Assembly (NCBI GenBank): GCA_029268065.1
Contig: JAJUHC010000012.1
Span: forward strand, 1-64,000
Source of the DNA: Clostridiales bacterium
Lineage (GTDB): Bacteria; Bacillota; Clostridia; Oscillospirales; Oscillospiraceae
Direction of reading: 5' to 3'
Length of the DNA: 64,000 nt
Shown piece after piece: positions 16,212-25,024 of this stretch. Position 1 is the stretch's first letter, and the number at the start of each line of letters is the position of its first letter. Made by a program: the position numbers and the translations under genes. The notes under the pieces were generated by a model. It was not told the origin of the DNA and did no database searches. It saw only the letters and a program-made list of their open reading frames with translations.

Positions 16212-16245
16212 AAAAGAAACGCTCCCAAAAGGGAGCGTTTCTTTT
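16212..16245. terminator. Bidirectional terminator between cobA and groEL
   Basis: Perfect 15-bp stem AAAAGAAACGCTCCC / GGGAGCGTTTCTTTT with AAAA loop. A-rich and T-rich arms make it work in both directions for these convergent operons. Confidence 0.92.
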
Positions 16246-16267
16246 GCCATTCTATTATATTCGCCTA

Positions 16268-17899
<1,632 letters not shown>

Positions 17900-17981
17900 T
17901 TAAATTACCTCCATAGTATTTTATTTACAATAACGTGCCATTAATTTACCCGTTTTTTCTGAAACGTACCCACAGAAAGCT

Positions 17982-18266
17982 TTATTCGACTACCGCCAGG
18001 ATGTCGCTCTGACGTACGATCGTGAGCTCAACGCCGTCCACCTTGACCTGGGTTCCGGTGTATTTGCCGGTTATGACCTTATCGCCGACCTCAACGGTCA
18101 TTTCGACATCGTGCCCGTCAACCGTTCCTCCCGGGCCTACCGCTATCACCTCGTAAACCTGAGGCTTTTCCTGCGCTGCACTGGAAAGAATGATTCCGCT
18201 CTTTGTGGTCTCCTCAGCTTCGACCTGCTTCAAAACGACTCTGTCTGCCAAAGGAATAAGTTTCAT
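17982..18266 (-). CDS. groS: Co-chaperonin GroES (10 kDa)
   Basis: 94 residues. Starts MKLIPLADRVVLKQ and has the mobile-loop region EETTKSGIILSSAAQEKP and the C-terminal VGDKVITGKYTGTQVKVDG with ends typical of GroES. The ATG at 18266 follows AGGAGG; a longer in-frame version reaches into the CIRCE element and is rejected. Confidence 0.96.
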   Translation of the reverse strand: MKLIPLADRVVLKQVEAEETTKSGIILSSAAQEKPQVYEVIAVGPGGTVDGHDVEMTVEVGDKVITGKYTGTQVKVDGVELTIVRQSDILAVVE

Positions 18267-18310
18267 GCGTATACCTCCTGATATTGTTATTTTTATTTTA
18301 TATTGCATCA

Positions 18311-18349
18311 ATTGCGTTAGCACTCTTGCGGTTAGAGTGCTAACGCAAT
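18311..18349. promoter_or_regulatory. CIRCE operator (HrcA binding site)
   Basis: Canonical TTAGCACTC (18317-18325), 9-base spacer, GAGTGCTAA (18335-18343); the symmetry extends by ATTGCG/CGCAAT on both sides. It lies right after the groES promoter, so HrcA would block transcription until heat shock. hrcA itself is not in the window. Confidence 0.97.
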
Positions 18350-18353
18350 TGTA

Positions 18354-18382
18354 ATAATAAGCTATACTATGGATTTTTTCAA
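18354..18382 (-). promoter_or_regulatory. Sigma-A-type promoter of groESL
   Basis: Minus strand TTGAAA, 17-bp spacer, TATTAT, immediately upstream of the CIRCE operator. Confidence 0.7.
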
Positions 18383-18425
18383 GCCCTTTTTTCAATTTTT
18401 TCTTAATTTTTTTGTTAAATTTTTG

Positions 18426-19337
18426 TTACCACTCCGCTCCCTTGGGGTAAAAAAACCTCAGCATGCCGGTTTTAACGGTAAAATCGGCCGTATTGTCCTC
18501 GACAATTTCTCCGTCCACATTTATTATCATCTTATTTCGGCTTTTTATCACAAGGCGTTTTCCGCGAATATGCCTGATATGCTCGGACATTTCCCTGTAC
18601 CTGCCGTCTTTATAGCTTCCCACAAGCTGCAGAAATTTGATCCGGGACACCTTTTTTATTACGAGAAAGTCGATCAGCCCGTCGTCGGGCATGGCCTCGG
18701 GCACGGGGTTAAAGTACCCGCCGTACCATCTCCCATTGCAGGCGCAGACAAGTGCGTACTCTCCCTCAAAGGCTTCTCCGTCGGATTCTATTGTAAAGAA
18801 CTGGTTTATGCCCTTAATAATATTCGCTATGGTTGAAATAATATACGCGCCCTTCCCCGCAAACATTGGGTAGCCGGAATACTTATGTACCTCCGTCCCT
18901 ATGCGCGCGTCTATCCCGACGGAGCAGATATTGATGCTGTACCGCCCGTTGCAGCGGATAAGGTCTACCGGCTTCTCGTCCCCGTCTACCAGCAAATCAA
19001 GCCTCCCGAATTTTTCCGCGCCCTTGCCGAAGATTTTGATAAAATCGTTGCCGGTGCCGCCGGGATAATGAGTAAGCGCTACGTTAGCGAACCCGGCGGC
19101 GCCGTTTACGCACTCGTTAAGCGTTCCGTCGCCTCCGCAGGCATATACCCGGAGCTCCTCGCCGGTCTCCGCACGCTCCCTGACGAAACGGGCTGCGTCC
19201 ATCGGGCCCGTGGTGACATATATTTCATAAGTATCCTGCGGAGCCCTGGTCTCCAGAGTCGCTTTTATCGTTCTTTTTATCTCCGAGGTCCTGTCCCTTT
19301 CGCCCGCGGCGGGATTTATCACAAACACATGTCTCAT
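18426..19337 (-). CDS. Diacylglycerol kinase family lipid kinase (YegS/DagK-like)
   Basis: 303 residues. Starts VFVINPAAGERDR and holds the catalytic-domain motif GGDGTLNECVNG near 68-79 and HYPGGTGNDF near 93. The C-terminal domain includes the acidic metal-site motif DDGLIDFLVIKK. Such enzymes phosphorylate diacylglycerol or related lipids at the inner membrane face; exact lipid is not determined by sequence. The start overlaps the stop of the upstream methyltransferase by 4 bases, so the two are cotranscribed. Confidence 0.88.
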   Translation of the reverse strand: MRHVFVINPAAGERDRTSEIKRTIKATLETRAPQDTYEIYVTTGPMDAARFVRERAETGEELRVYACGGDGTLNECVNGAAGFANVALTHYPGGTGNDFIKIFGKGAEKFGRLDLLVDGDEKPVDLIRCNGRYSINICSVGIDARIGTEVHKYSGYPMFAGKGAYIISTIANIIKGINQFFTIESDGEAFEGEYALVCACNGRWYGGYFNPVPEAMPDDGLIDFLVIKKVSRIKFLQLVGSYKDGRYREMSEHIRHIRGKRLVIKSRNKMIINVDGEIVEDNTADFTVKTGMLRFFYPKGAEW

Positions 19338-20449
19338 CGCTTATCTCCCAAATACATGTATAAATCGCATTTGATCATTCCGTTGTAGAGCTTCCTCTTT
19401 TTGTCCGCGTTTTTTCCGAAGGTCCGTTCAAATTCCGTGTGCGAAGAAAGCAGATACAGCCTCCAGCCGTCAAGCTTGTCATAGGCCTTGCCGAAAGCCC
19501 TGTACAGCCCCTCGGCCTCCTCCTTTTCCATTATTCTCTCTCCGTAAGGCGGATTTGTTACTATAAGACCGCCGCCGGAATTGCGCGAAAACGACGCGGC
19601 GTCGGCTTTTTCAAATGACACGAGGGCCGAAACCCCCGCTCTGGCGGCGCTGCGCCTTGCGATTTCTATGCTGTTCGGGTCTATGTCCCCGCCCCATATG
19701 CTGTAATTGCCGTCATATTCCCTGCTTCTGGCCGCTTCTCTCTCCCGCTCCCATATCGCTTTCGGAACAAGCTCCCAGTTTTCCGCCTCGAAACGCCGGT
19801 TTAAGCCCGGGGCCCGGTTTTTGGCGGCCAGCGCCGCCTCTATGGCTATGGTGCCGGAGCCGCAGAACGGGTCGCAGAATTCCTCCCTGCCTCTGAACCT
19901 CGCTATTCTTACCATGGCCGCGGCCAGCGTTTCCCTGAGCGGTGCGGCGTTTCCCTGCGGGCGGTAGCCCCTTTTGTGCAGCCCTTCGCCGCTCGTGTCG
20001 ATATATATGGAAGCCCTGTCCTTCATGATATTGAAGCGTATCTGGTATTTCGCTCCGCTTTCATCAAGCCACTCGGTTTTGTATCTTTGTTTAAGCCGTT
20101 CGGCAACGGCTTTTTTGATTATCGCCTGGCAGTCGGGCACGGAAAAAAGCTTTGAGTTTATCGAATGCCCCTTTACGGGAAAGGCGCCGCCCTTCGGAAT
20201 ATAATCATCCCACGGAATTGCCTTGGTGCCTTCAAAAAGCTCGTCGAAGGAGAGCGCGTCGAACTCCCCCGCCACTATCTGCACCCTCTCGGCGCAGGCA
20301 AGATTAATATTGGCGCGCGCCAGCACGGCCTCGTCGCCTGAAAACAAAACGCGTCCGTTCTCCGCGAGCACGTTTTCTGTTTTTAGCCTTTTAAGCTCGT
20401 CGGACACCAGGCCCTCAAGGCCGAAAATGCAGGAAGCCGCAAAGTTCAT
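19334..20449 (-). CDS. THUMP-domain class I SAM-dependent RNA methyltransferase (RlmL/YpsC-like)
   Basis: 371 residues. N-terminal ferredoxin-like plus THUMP region (about 1-155), then a Rossmann methyltransferase: FCDPFCGSGTIAIEAAL (SAM loop) near 194-210, GGDIDPNSIEIARR near 253 and the N6/N2-methyltransferase motif VTNPPYGER near 299. The family methylates 23S rRNA guanines (RlmL in E. coli). AGGAG precedes the ATG. Forms a two-gene unit with the lipid kinase. Confidence 0.9.
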   Translation of the reverse strand: MNFAASCIFGLEGLVSDELKRLKTENVLAENGRVLFSGDEAVLARANINLACAERVQIVAGEFDALSFDELFEGTKAIPWDDYIPKGGAFPVKGHSINSKLFSVPDCQAIIKKAVAERLKQRYKTEWLDESGAKYQIRFNIMKDRASIYIDTSGEGLHKRGYRPQGNAAPLRETLAAAMVRIARFRGREEFCDPFCGSGTIAIEAALAAKNRAPGLNRRFEAENWELVPKAIWEREREAARSREYDGNYSIWGGDIDPNSIEIARRSAARAGVSALVSFEKADAASFSRNSGGGLIVTNPPYGERIMEKEEAEGLYRAFGKAYDKLDGWRLYLLSSHTEFERTFGKNADKKRKLYNGMIKCDLYMYLGDKR

Positions 20450-20526
20450 TGTATTCTCCTCTTAGTGAATAAAGATAGGTTCTTCAAATTAAACTATTAT
20501 TCTAATATAAATCTATATTTTTTTCA

Positions 20527-20555
20527 TTGCAATAAAAAAGGTATTGTGGTATCCT
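20527..20555 (+). promoter_or_regulatory. Promoter of the fluoride-resistance operon
   Basis: TTGCAA, 17-bp spacer, TATCCT, placed so that transcription begins at the first base of the fluoride aptamer. Confidence 0.6.
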
Positions 20556-20560
20556 TCATA

Positions 20561-20648
20561 AAGGCGATGGAGTTCGCCGTAAACGCTTGATTGCTAATGA
20601 CTCCTGCATCAGCTCCGTGCTGTTTGCGGGGGATTTCTTTTTATTTTT
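20561..20648 (+). promoter_or_regulatory. Fluoride (crcB) riboswitch with terminator
   Basis: The aptamer (20561-20609) has GGCGATGGAGTTCGCC, TAAACGCT, GCTAATGACTCCTGC, matching the crcB motif including the pseudoknot-forming ATGGAG/CTCCT. A terminator stem built on CAGC/GCTG with flanking GCA/TGC and TCC/GGG pairs overlaps the 3' side and is followed by TTTCTTTTTATTTTT. Expected logic: fluoride stabilises the aptamer and prevents termination. Confidence 0.93.
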
Positions 20649-20698
20649 ACAGGGTATCTATGGTCTTTTAGAAAAAACTATCTGTTGGTTGTGAGAAA

Positions 20699-21139
20699 AT
20701 GAAAAAGTATGTCTATATAGGTCTGGGCGGATTTCTGGGCTCGATTTCCAGATATCTGCTTAAAGCAATTCCCATCTGGGATTATAACCATCTTTTCCCG
20801 CTGAACACATTGATAATAAACGTGAGCGGAAGCCTGCTGCTGGCCTTTATTTATACCGCGGCCTCTGATCTCCTGAGGCTCGACGAAGACCTTCGGCTTG
20901 GCGTGGGAACAGGGTTTATCGGCGCTTATACCACGTTTTCGACCTTGTGCAAGGAAACCATCGGGCTTTTTTCCGCGGGACGCTATTTTTTCGCCCTTTC
21001 GTATGCCGTCATTTCCGCGGCTCTCGGACTGGGAGCGGCATACCTGGGCGCTCTCCTGGCGGAAAGAGCAGGCTTTGCCCGTTATGGGGAAAACGAGGAC
21101 TCAGAGCCGGATATCGAAACCGAAAGCGAAGTGGAATAG
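20699..21139 (+). CDS. crcB: Fluoride channel subunit CrcB/Fluc (first copy)
   Basis: 146 residues, four membrane helices. GGFLGSISRYLL at the N-terminus, NVSGSLLLAF in helix 2, and GTGFIGAYTTFSTLCKE with the TTFST fluoride-path motif. The acidic tail NEDSEPDIETESEVE is longer than usual. Paired copies like this one and the next form the channel in several Gram-positive species. The start of the second copy follows directly after the stop (TAGATG). Confidence 0.94.
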   Translation: MKKYVYIGLGGFLGSISRYLLKAIPIWDYNHLFPLNTLIINVSGSLLLAFIYTAASDLLRLDEDLRLGVGTGFIGAYTTFSTLCKETIGLFSAGRYFFALSYAVISAALGLGAAYLGALLAERAGFARYGENEDSEPDIETESEVE

Positions 21140-21505
21140 ATGGGAGTAATTTTTGTCGGCATTGGCGGCATTTTGGGAGCCGTAACCCGATTCGGCCTCG
21201 GAAAGTATATGTCTCAAAGGACCTCGTCGTCGTTTCCGGTCGGAACATTCGTCATAAATATCAGCGGCGCCGTCCTGCTTGGCTTTATATCCGGCGTTTG
21301 TCCGCGCGGCAGCCTTTACCTTCTTTTTGGCGAAGGCTTTCTGGGTGCGTATACCACCTTTTCAACCTTCATGTACGAAGGCTTCCGCCTCATCAAGAAG
21401 AGGGAACGATTAAACTTCTATTTGTATTTCCTGTTCTCGTTGATTTTTGGAGTCTCGGGCTTTGCCGCCGGCTTCGGGATCGCGGGATTGATAAAATTCA
21501 TTTAA
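21140..21505 (+). CDS. crcB: Fluoride channel subunit CrcB/Fluc (second copy)
   Basis: 121 residues, four membrane helices. GGILGAVTRFGLGKY, NISGAVLLGF and GEGFLGAYTTFSTFMYEG are the family motifs. It is probably inserted in the opposite orientation to the first copy to give an antiparallel heterodimer, known for paired Fluc proteins; orientation is not proven here. Both genes are under the fluoride riboswitch. Confidence 0.94.
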   Translation: MGVIFVGIGGILGAVTRFGLGKYMSQRTSSSFPVGTFVINISGAVLLGFISGVCPRGSLYLLFGEGFLGAYTTFSTFMYEGFRLIKKRERLNFYLYFLFSLIFGVSGFAAGFGIAGLIKFI

Positions 21506-21641
21506 AACGTCCTCTTTTAACCAAACGCTTGCAAACGGAAGCTTATTTCCGGCAAACCGTCGGTTATTTCGCTTTTTGGCAAATTCAGGAAGATTTTCTG
21601 TAAATTCAAAATATTTTACAAAAATCCAGGCTGATTTATCA

Positions 21642-21670
21642 TTGTAATAATATCGCATTAATCTTATACT
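21642..21670 (+). promoter_or_regulatory. Promoter of the formate/nitrite transporter gene
   Basis: TTGTAA, 17-bp spacer, TATACT; about 26 bases from the predicted start to the ATG. The rest of 21506-21702 shows no gene. Confidence 0.65.
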
Positions 21671-21702
21671 ATACTAGATTAATTTTGCTTGGGGGATTCC
21701 TG

Positions 21703-22353
21703 ATGAAAAAGCTTTCTCTCTTTGTTTATTCGTTTTTGGCCGGCGTAGACATAGCTATCGCCGGTATTGCGTTCCTCTCCATAGACGACAAGGTCGTCGG
21801 CACCATATTCTTCTCCTTGGGGCTCTTTACAGTGCTGGTTTTCGGACACAACCTATATACCGGCAAGATTTGCTACATATTTGACAACCCGCCATCCTAC
21901 ATAATAGACCTTGTTATTATTTGGGTTGGAAACCTGCTCGGCTCCCTGGCGGTCGGCAACCTTATCCTGATGACGAGGGTCGCCTCTATCGCAAACAAGG
22001 CAAAGACCATCGCGAACACAAAGCTGAACGATAACCTTACCAGCATTTTCATTCTGTCTGTATTTTGCGGAATACTCATCTACATAGCCGTTGACAGCTT
22101 CAGAAACAATCCTCACGAGTTCGGCAAGTATCTCGGCATTCTCTTCTGCGTCCCCGGGTTCATTCTCTGCGGCTTTGAGCACTGCGTGGCGAATATGCTG
22201 TATTTTACGGTGGCAAGGGTTTGGAGCGGGAAAACCCTTTTATTTGTAGTCGTAATGACTCTCGGCAATTCCGTTGGAGGCTTCCTGTTCCCACTCCTGA
22301 AAAAGCTTCTGATAACGGCGAATTCTAAGCCGGGCGTTCCGGGCAAGAAGTAA
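21703..22353 (+). CDS. Formate/nitrite transporter (FNT) family channel, short form
   Basis: 216 residues with six hydrophobic segments, shorter than FocA/NirC (about 260-290). Recognised from FGHNLYTGKICYI after helix 2 and CGFEHCVANMLYFTVARVW, the FNT motif around the central histidine (His in GFEH). Passive transport of a small monovalent anion such as formate, nitrite or hydrosulfide is likely; the substrate cannot be fixed. GGGGGA precedes the ATG. Its 3' end overlaps the convergent prmA gene by 29 bases, so no separate terminator exists between them. Confidence 0.8.
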   Translation: MKKLSLFVYSFLAGVDIAIAGIAFLSIDDKVVGTIFFSLGLFTVLVFGHNLYTGKICYIFDNPPSYIIDLVIIWVGNLLGSLAVGNLILMTRVASIANKAKTIANTKLNDNLTSIFILSVFCGILIYIAVDSFRNNPHEFGKYLGILFCVPGFILCGFEHCVANMLYFTVARVWSGKTLLFVVVMTLGNSVGGFLFPLLKKLLITANSKPGVPGKK

Positions 22354-23275
22354 TAGCATACCAGTCTTCTTCACGGCGGGTTTCGATTATTCGGAGCCCG
22401 CTCTTTTTTATTGCGGCCGTTACCTCGTCCTGCCGCCCCTCTATTATTCCCGAGCAGACGAATATTCCCCGCGGCGAAAGCCATCCCGGTATGTCGGGAC
22501 AAAGTCCGATTATAACGTCAGCAACGATATTGGCGCATATTAGCTCGTACTTTTTTTCGCCTATGACGGCACGCAGCTTTTTGTCGCGCAGCACGTCTCC
22601 GGCGTAAACTCTGAACTTATCCTGCTCAACGCCGCTGAGCGCGGCGTTCTTTTTCGCCGTCTCCGGCGCTTTCTCGTCAATATCGCAACCGAGCGCACTC
22701 CGGCAGCCGAGCACCAGCGCGCCTATTGAGAGTATCCCGCTGCCGCAGCCGAGGTCAAGCACGTTCACATGGGGGGCCGCCGCTCTTTCAATTTCCAAAA
22801 GGCACATCCTTGTCGTAGGGTGGCTGCCGGTGCCGAAAATCAGCCCCGGGTTCAGGCGGAGAACGGCGCGCCCCTCCGTTTTGGGCGCCTCTTCCCATTC
22901 CGGCACCACGATAAGCCGCTCCCCAATCTCGATTGGACGGTAATACTGCTGCCAGTTGTTCTCCCAGTCCTCGTCCCTCACCTGCGCGACGCTCATATCG
23001 TAGCCTGAACCGTTTAATACTTCCCGCGCTTCGGACAGCTTTTTCCGCCCTGCGTCGTCGTCAGCGACATAAAACCTGACGCGGCTGAGTCCGCGCTTTT
23101 CTTCGCGAAGCGCGTCGTCCACATAGTCCCAGTATTCGCGGTTTGCTTCAAGAAAGCTTTCAAAATCCGAGCCGTCTTCTATTATAAGCTCGCTTATATC
23201 CACTTTTTCAAGCAGCGCGCAAACCTCATCCATATTTCCGTTTTTTGTATCGACAGAAGCCTCAAGCCAATTCAT
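22325..23275 (-). CDS. prmA: Ribosomal protein L11 methyltransferase
   Basis: 316 residues. N-terminal substrate-binding domain (1-about 130), then FGTGSHPTTRMCL near 149 and the SAM loop VLDLGCGSGILSIGAL near 174, followed by GCDIDEKAPETAKKN and ICANIVADVI. All are hallmark PrmA motifs. Trimethylates ribosomal protein L11. The end is tail-to-tail overlapping with the FNT gene. Confidence 0.95.
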   Translation of the reverse strand: MNWLEASVDTKNGNMDEVCALLEKVDISELIIEDGSDFESFLEANREYWDYVDDALREEKRGLSRVRFYVADDDAGRKKLSEAREVLNGSGYDMSVAQVRDEDWENNWQQYYRPIEIGERLIVVPEWEEAPKTEGRAVLRLNPGLIFGTGSHPTTRMCLLEIERAAAPHVNVLDLGCGSGILSIGALVLGCRSALGCDIDEKAPETAKKNAALSGVEQDKFRVYAGDVLRDKKLRAVIGEKKYELICANIVADVIIGLCPDIPGWLSPRGIFVCSGIIEGRQDEVTAAIKKSGLRIIETRREEDWYAITSCPERPA

Positions 23276-23387
23276 CGCGGCACCACCTCGGGAAGAAATA
23301 AGACGGCTGCGGATTTATGGCCCACAGCCATCTTGCCAGAATTTTATATTATACTTTGTCTTTTGTCAATTTTACAAAGAAAAAACC

Positions 23388-24374
23388 TTAGACAAAGCAT
23401 ATTTTGCTGAGATATTCGTTTATTTTTGACTCAACGGTATCGTTGGGGTATGAAATGCCCATCTCATTGATCTTCTGCTGGGACTGCTGCTGCTCGGCAG
23501 TCGAGGCGCGAAGCTCCGAAAGATCACCGGACATTATCTGCTTCTTATACTGGAAGGGTGTTTTCTGGTACATGTCCCTGAAGCTCTTGTAAAAGGATTT
23601 CGCGTTGGGAAAACCGTTGTCCAGAGCAACCTGCACCATGGATTTATCGGTGTGGTTGAGGTCCGCGACCGCGCTTCTCAGACGGAGCCTCGTAAGACAG
23701 TCGTGGAAGCCGACACGGACTTTGGATTTGAAAAGATGCGAAATATACGCGGGATTGTAGTTGCCGACCTTCGCAACATCCTGCAGGGATATGTTGCTCT
23801 TGTAGTTGCTGCGGATATACTCAAGTATGTTGTCAAAGGTATACAGCCGCTGCTCGCCAAGACCGGCGTTGAAGTATTCGGGAGGAAAGTCCCTCATAAG
23901 CATGGAAGCGAAAAGATAGTACGCTCCTTCGATATCGAGCACATTGTCGTTTGTCATGCCGTATTTCATAAGGTAAGCAATAAGGCCCCTGATGCGGTTG
24001 AATCTGCTCTCATACCTCGTTTTTTCTTCTGTCCGGCAGTCAAACAAGAGCGCGTCAAAATTCTCTATGCTGCGCCGGAAGATAACGGGATCGAAAATCA
24101 CCACTGCCGCAAGGCAGTTTCTGGTCCGCGCCATAGTGGAATACTCGTAATTGGGGTTGATAAGAAATACGTCGTCCTCTTTCATCACGGTCACGTCGCC
24201 GTGTACGGTGATCTCAACTTCTCCTTTCAAAATGATTATTAAAGTCATGTTCTCGCGCCATAAAAGCTGGTGGCGTTTGATTTCCTGCACAAACTGGAAA
24301 AAGTAGATGTCTTTCTGCGGCTGATCATAGTATTGGTTGTATATCAGATTGTTGTTTTCCAAAGCATCTATCAC
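23388..24374 (-). CDS. AraC family transcriptional regulator with N-terminal cupin-like domain
   Basis: 328 residues. Residues about 35-110 look like a cupin sensor (LIIILKGEVEITVHGD, DDVFLINPNYEYS). The AraC DNA-binding region lies near 185-280: two HTHs with YNPAYISHLFKSKV and FPNAKSFYKSFRDMY. An unusual Gln-rich tail of about 45 residues follows. Start is GTG at 24374 after AAGGGAAAG. No obvious adjacent target: prmA is separated and the other side is tRNA-Leu. Confidence 0.88.
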   Translation of the reverse strand: MIDALENNNLIYNQYYDQPQKDIYFFQFVQEIKRHQLLWRENMTLIIILKGEVEITVHGDVTVMKEDDVFLINPNYEYSTMARTRNCLAAVVIFDPVIFRRSIENFDALLFDCRTEEKTRYESRFNRIRGLIAYLMKYGMTNDNVLDIEGAYYLFASMLMRDFPPEYFNAGLGEQRLYTFDNILEYIRSNYKSNISLQDVAKVGNYNPAYISHLFKSKVRVGFHDCLTRLRLRSAVADLNHTDKSMVQVALDNGFPNAKSFYKSFRDMYQKTPFQYKKQIMSGDLSELRASTAEQQQSQQKINEMGISYPNDTVESKINEYLSKICFV

Positions 24375-24508
24375 TCTTTCCCTTATAAATTAGCATGATA
24401 TTATCACAAAAAATTACCTCTTTCAAGTCCATATGCGTATATTTTTTTGCACTTTTTGTATATTAATGTTTATATTTTGTCAATGAAAATATGCTATGAA
24501 CGATAATA

Positions 24509-24537
24509 TTGACAAAGCGCGCCTGTGATGTTAGTAT
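24509..24537 (+). promoter_or_regulatory. Promoter of tRNA-Leu
   Basis: TTGACA, 17-bp spacer, TAGTAT, ending 15 bases before the mature tRNA 5' end. Confidence 0.7.
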
Positions 24538-24552
24538 GGTTCAGGTTCCCGT

Positions 24553-24641
24553 GCCGCTGTGGCGGAACTGGCAGACGCCCGGGACTTAAAATCCCGTGAT
24601 GCGTGAGCATCGTACCGGTTCGATCCCGGTCAGCGGCACCA
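24553..24641 (+). tRNA. tRNA-Leu (anticodon TAA)
   Basis: Acceptor GCCGCTG pairs with CAGCGGC, followed by encoded ACCA. D arm with TGGCGGAACTGGCAGACGC, anticodon stem CGGGA/TCCCG with loop CTTAAAA (anticodon TAA), a long class II variable arm (GATGCGTGAGCATC) and T arm with GGTTCGATCC. Length 89 including CCA. Confidence 0.96.
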
Positions 24642-24659
24642 GCAAATGACCCCGAAAAA

Positions 24660-25000
24660 AGCGCGCCCGCAAAACTGCGGGCGCGCTGAGCGTGTCGAAA
24701 CACTTTTTCGACACGCTTCCAGGGGGGGTATCCAATACCCCCTGGATACGAGCCTCACGGCTCGATACCCCCGGTCGCGATTCCCAGGCGACCAGTCGCT
24801 TGGGGGTCCTTATATTTTATTTGCGGCCGGCGCTAACATGTCGCGCCGTCCCGTCTGCGACGGGTCCCCCTGCGCGGGATAATAATGTTTTTTTCCGGCG
24901 TACACGCCGCCGGAAAAATGGTTAAATACTGTTTGCGCATTTTTTGATCTTAGTTTTTTTGACAGTCTGATGAGGCCTTTGTAATGTTACGAAGGCCTCA
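24660..25000. repeat. Hairpin-rich dispersed repeat, copy 1
   Basis: 341 bp of consecutive inverted repeats right after tRNA-Leu. In order: a GC hairpin GCGCGCCCGC / GCGGGCGCGC (24660-24687), AGCGTGTCGAAA / TTTCGACACGCT, CAGGGGG..TATC with its complement, CGAGCC / GGCTCG, further GC-rich stems, CCGGCG / CGCCGG, and a closing terminator-like stem TGAGGCCTT / AAGGCCTCA after TTTGACAGTCTGA. The core is almost identical to 43438-43630. This copy carries about 95 additional bases in the middle. Short reading frames through it are not considered genes. Confidence 0.85.
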
Positions 25001-25024
25001 AACTGTTATTTTATCTCATACTTT

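Noticed and set aside
24646-24925. Short open frames within the hairpin repeat after tRNA-Leu
   Set aside because: They run through palindromes, share sequence only because the DNA repeat is shared with 43.4 kb, and have no ribosome sites.
24660-25000. CRISPR array
   Set aside because: The repeats are inverted stems of differing sequence, not regularly spaced direct repeats with unique spacers; no cas genes are present.
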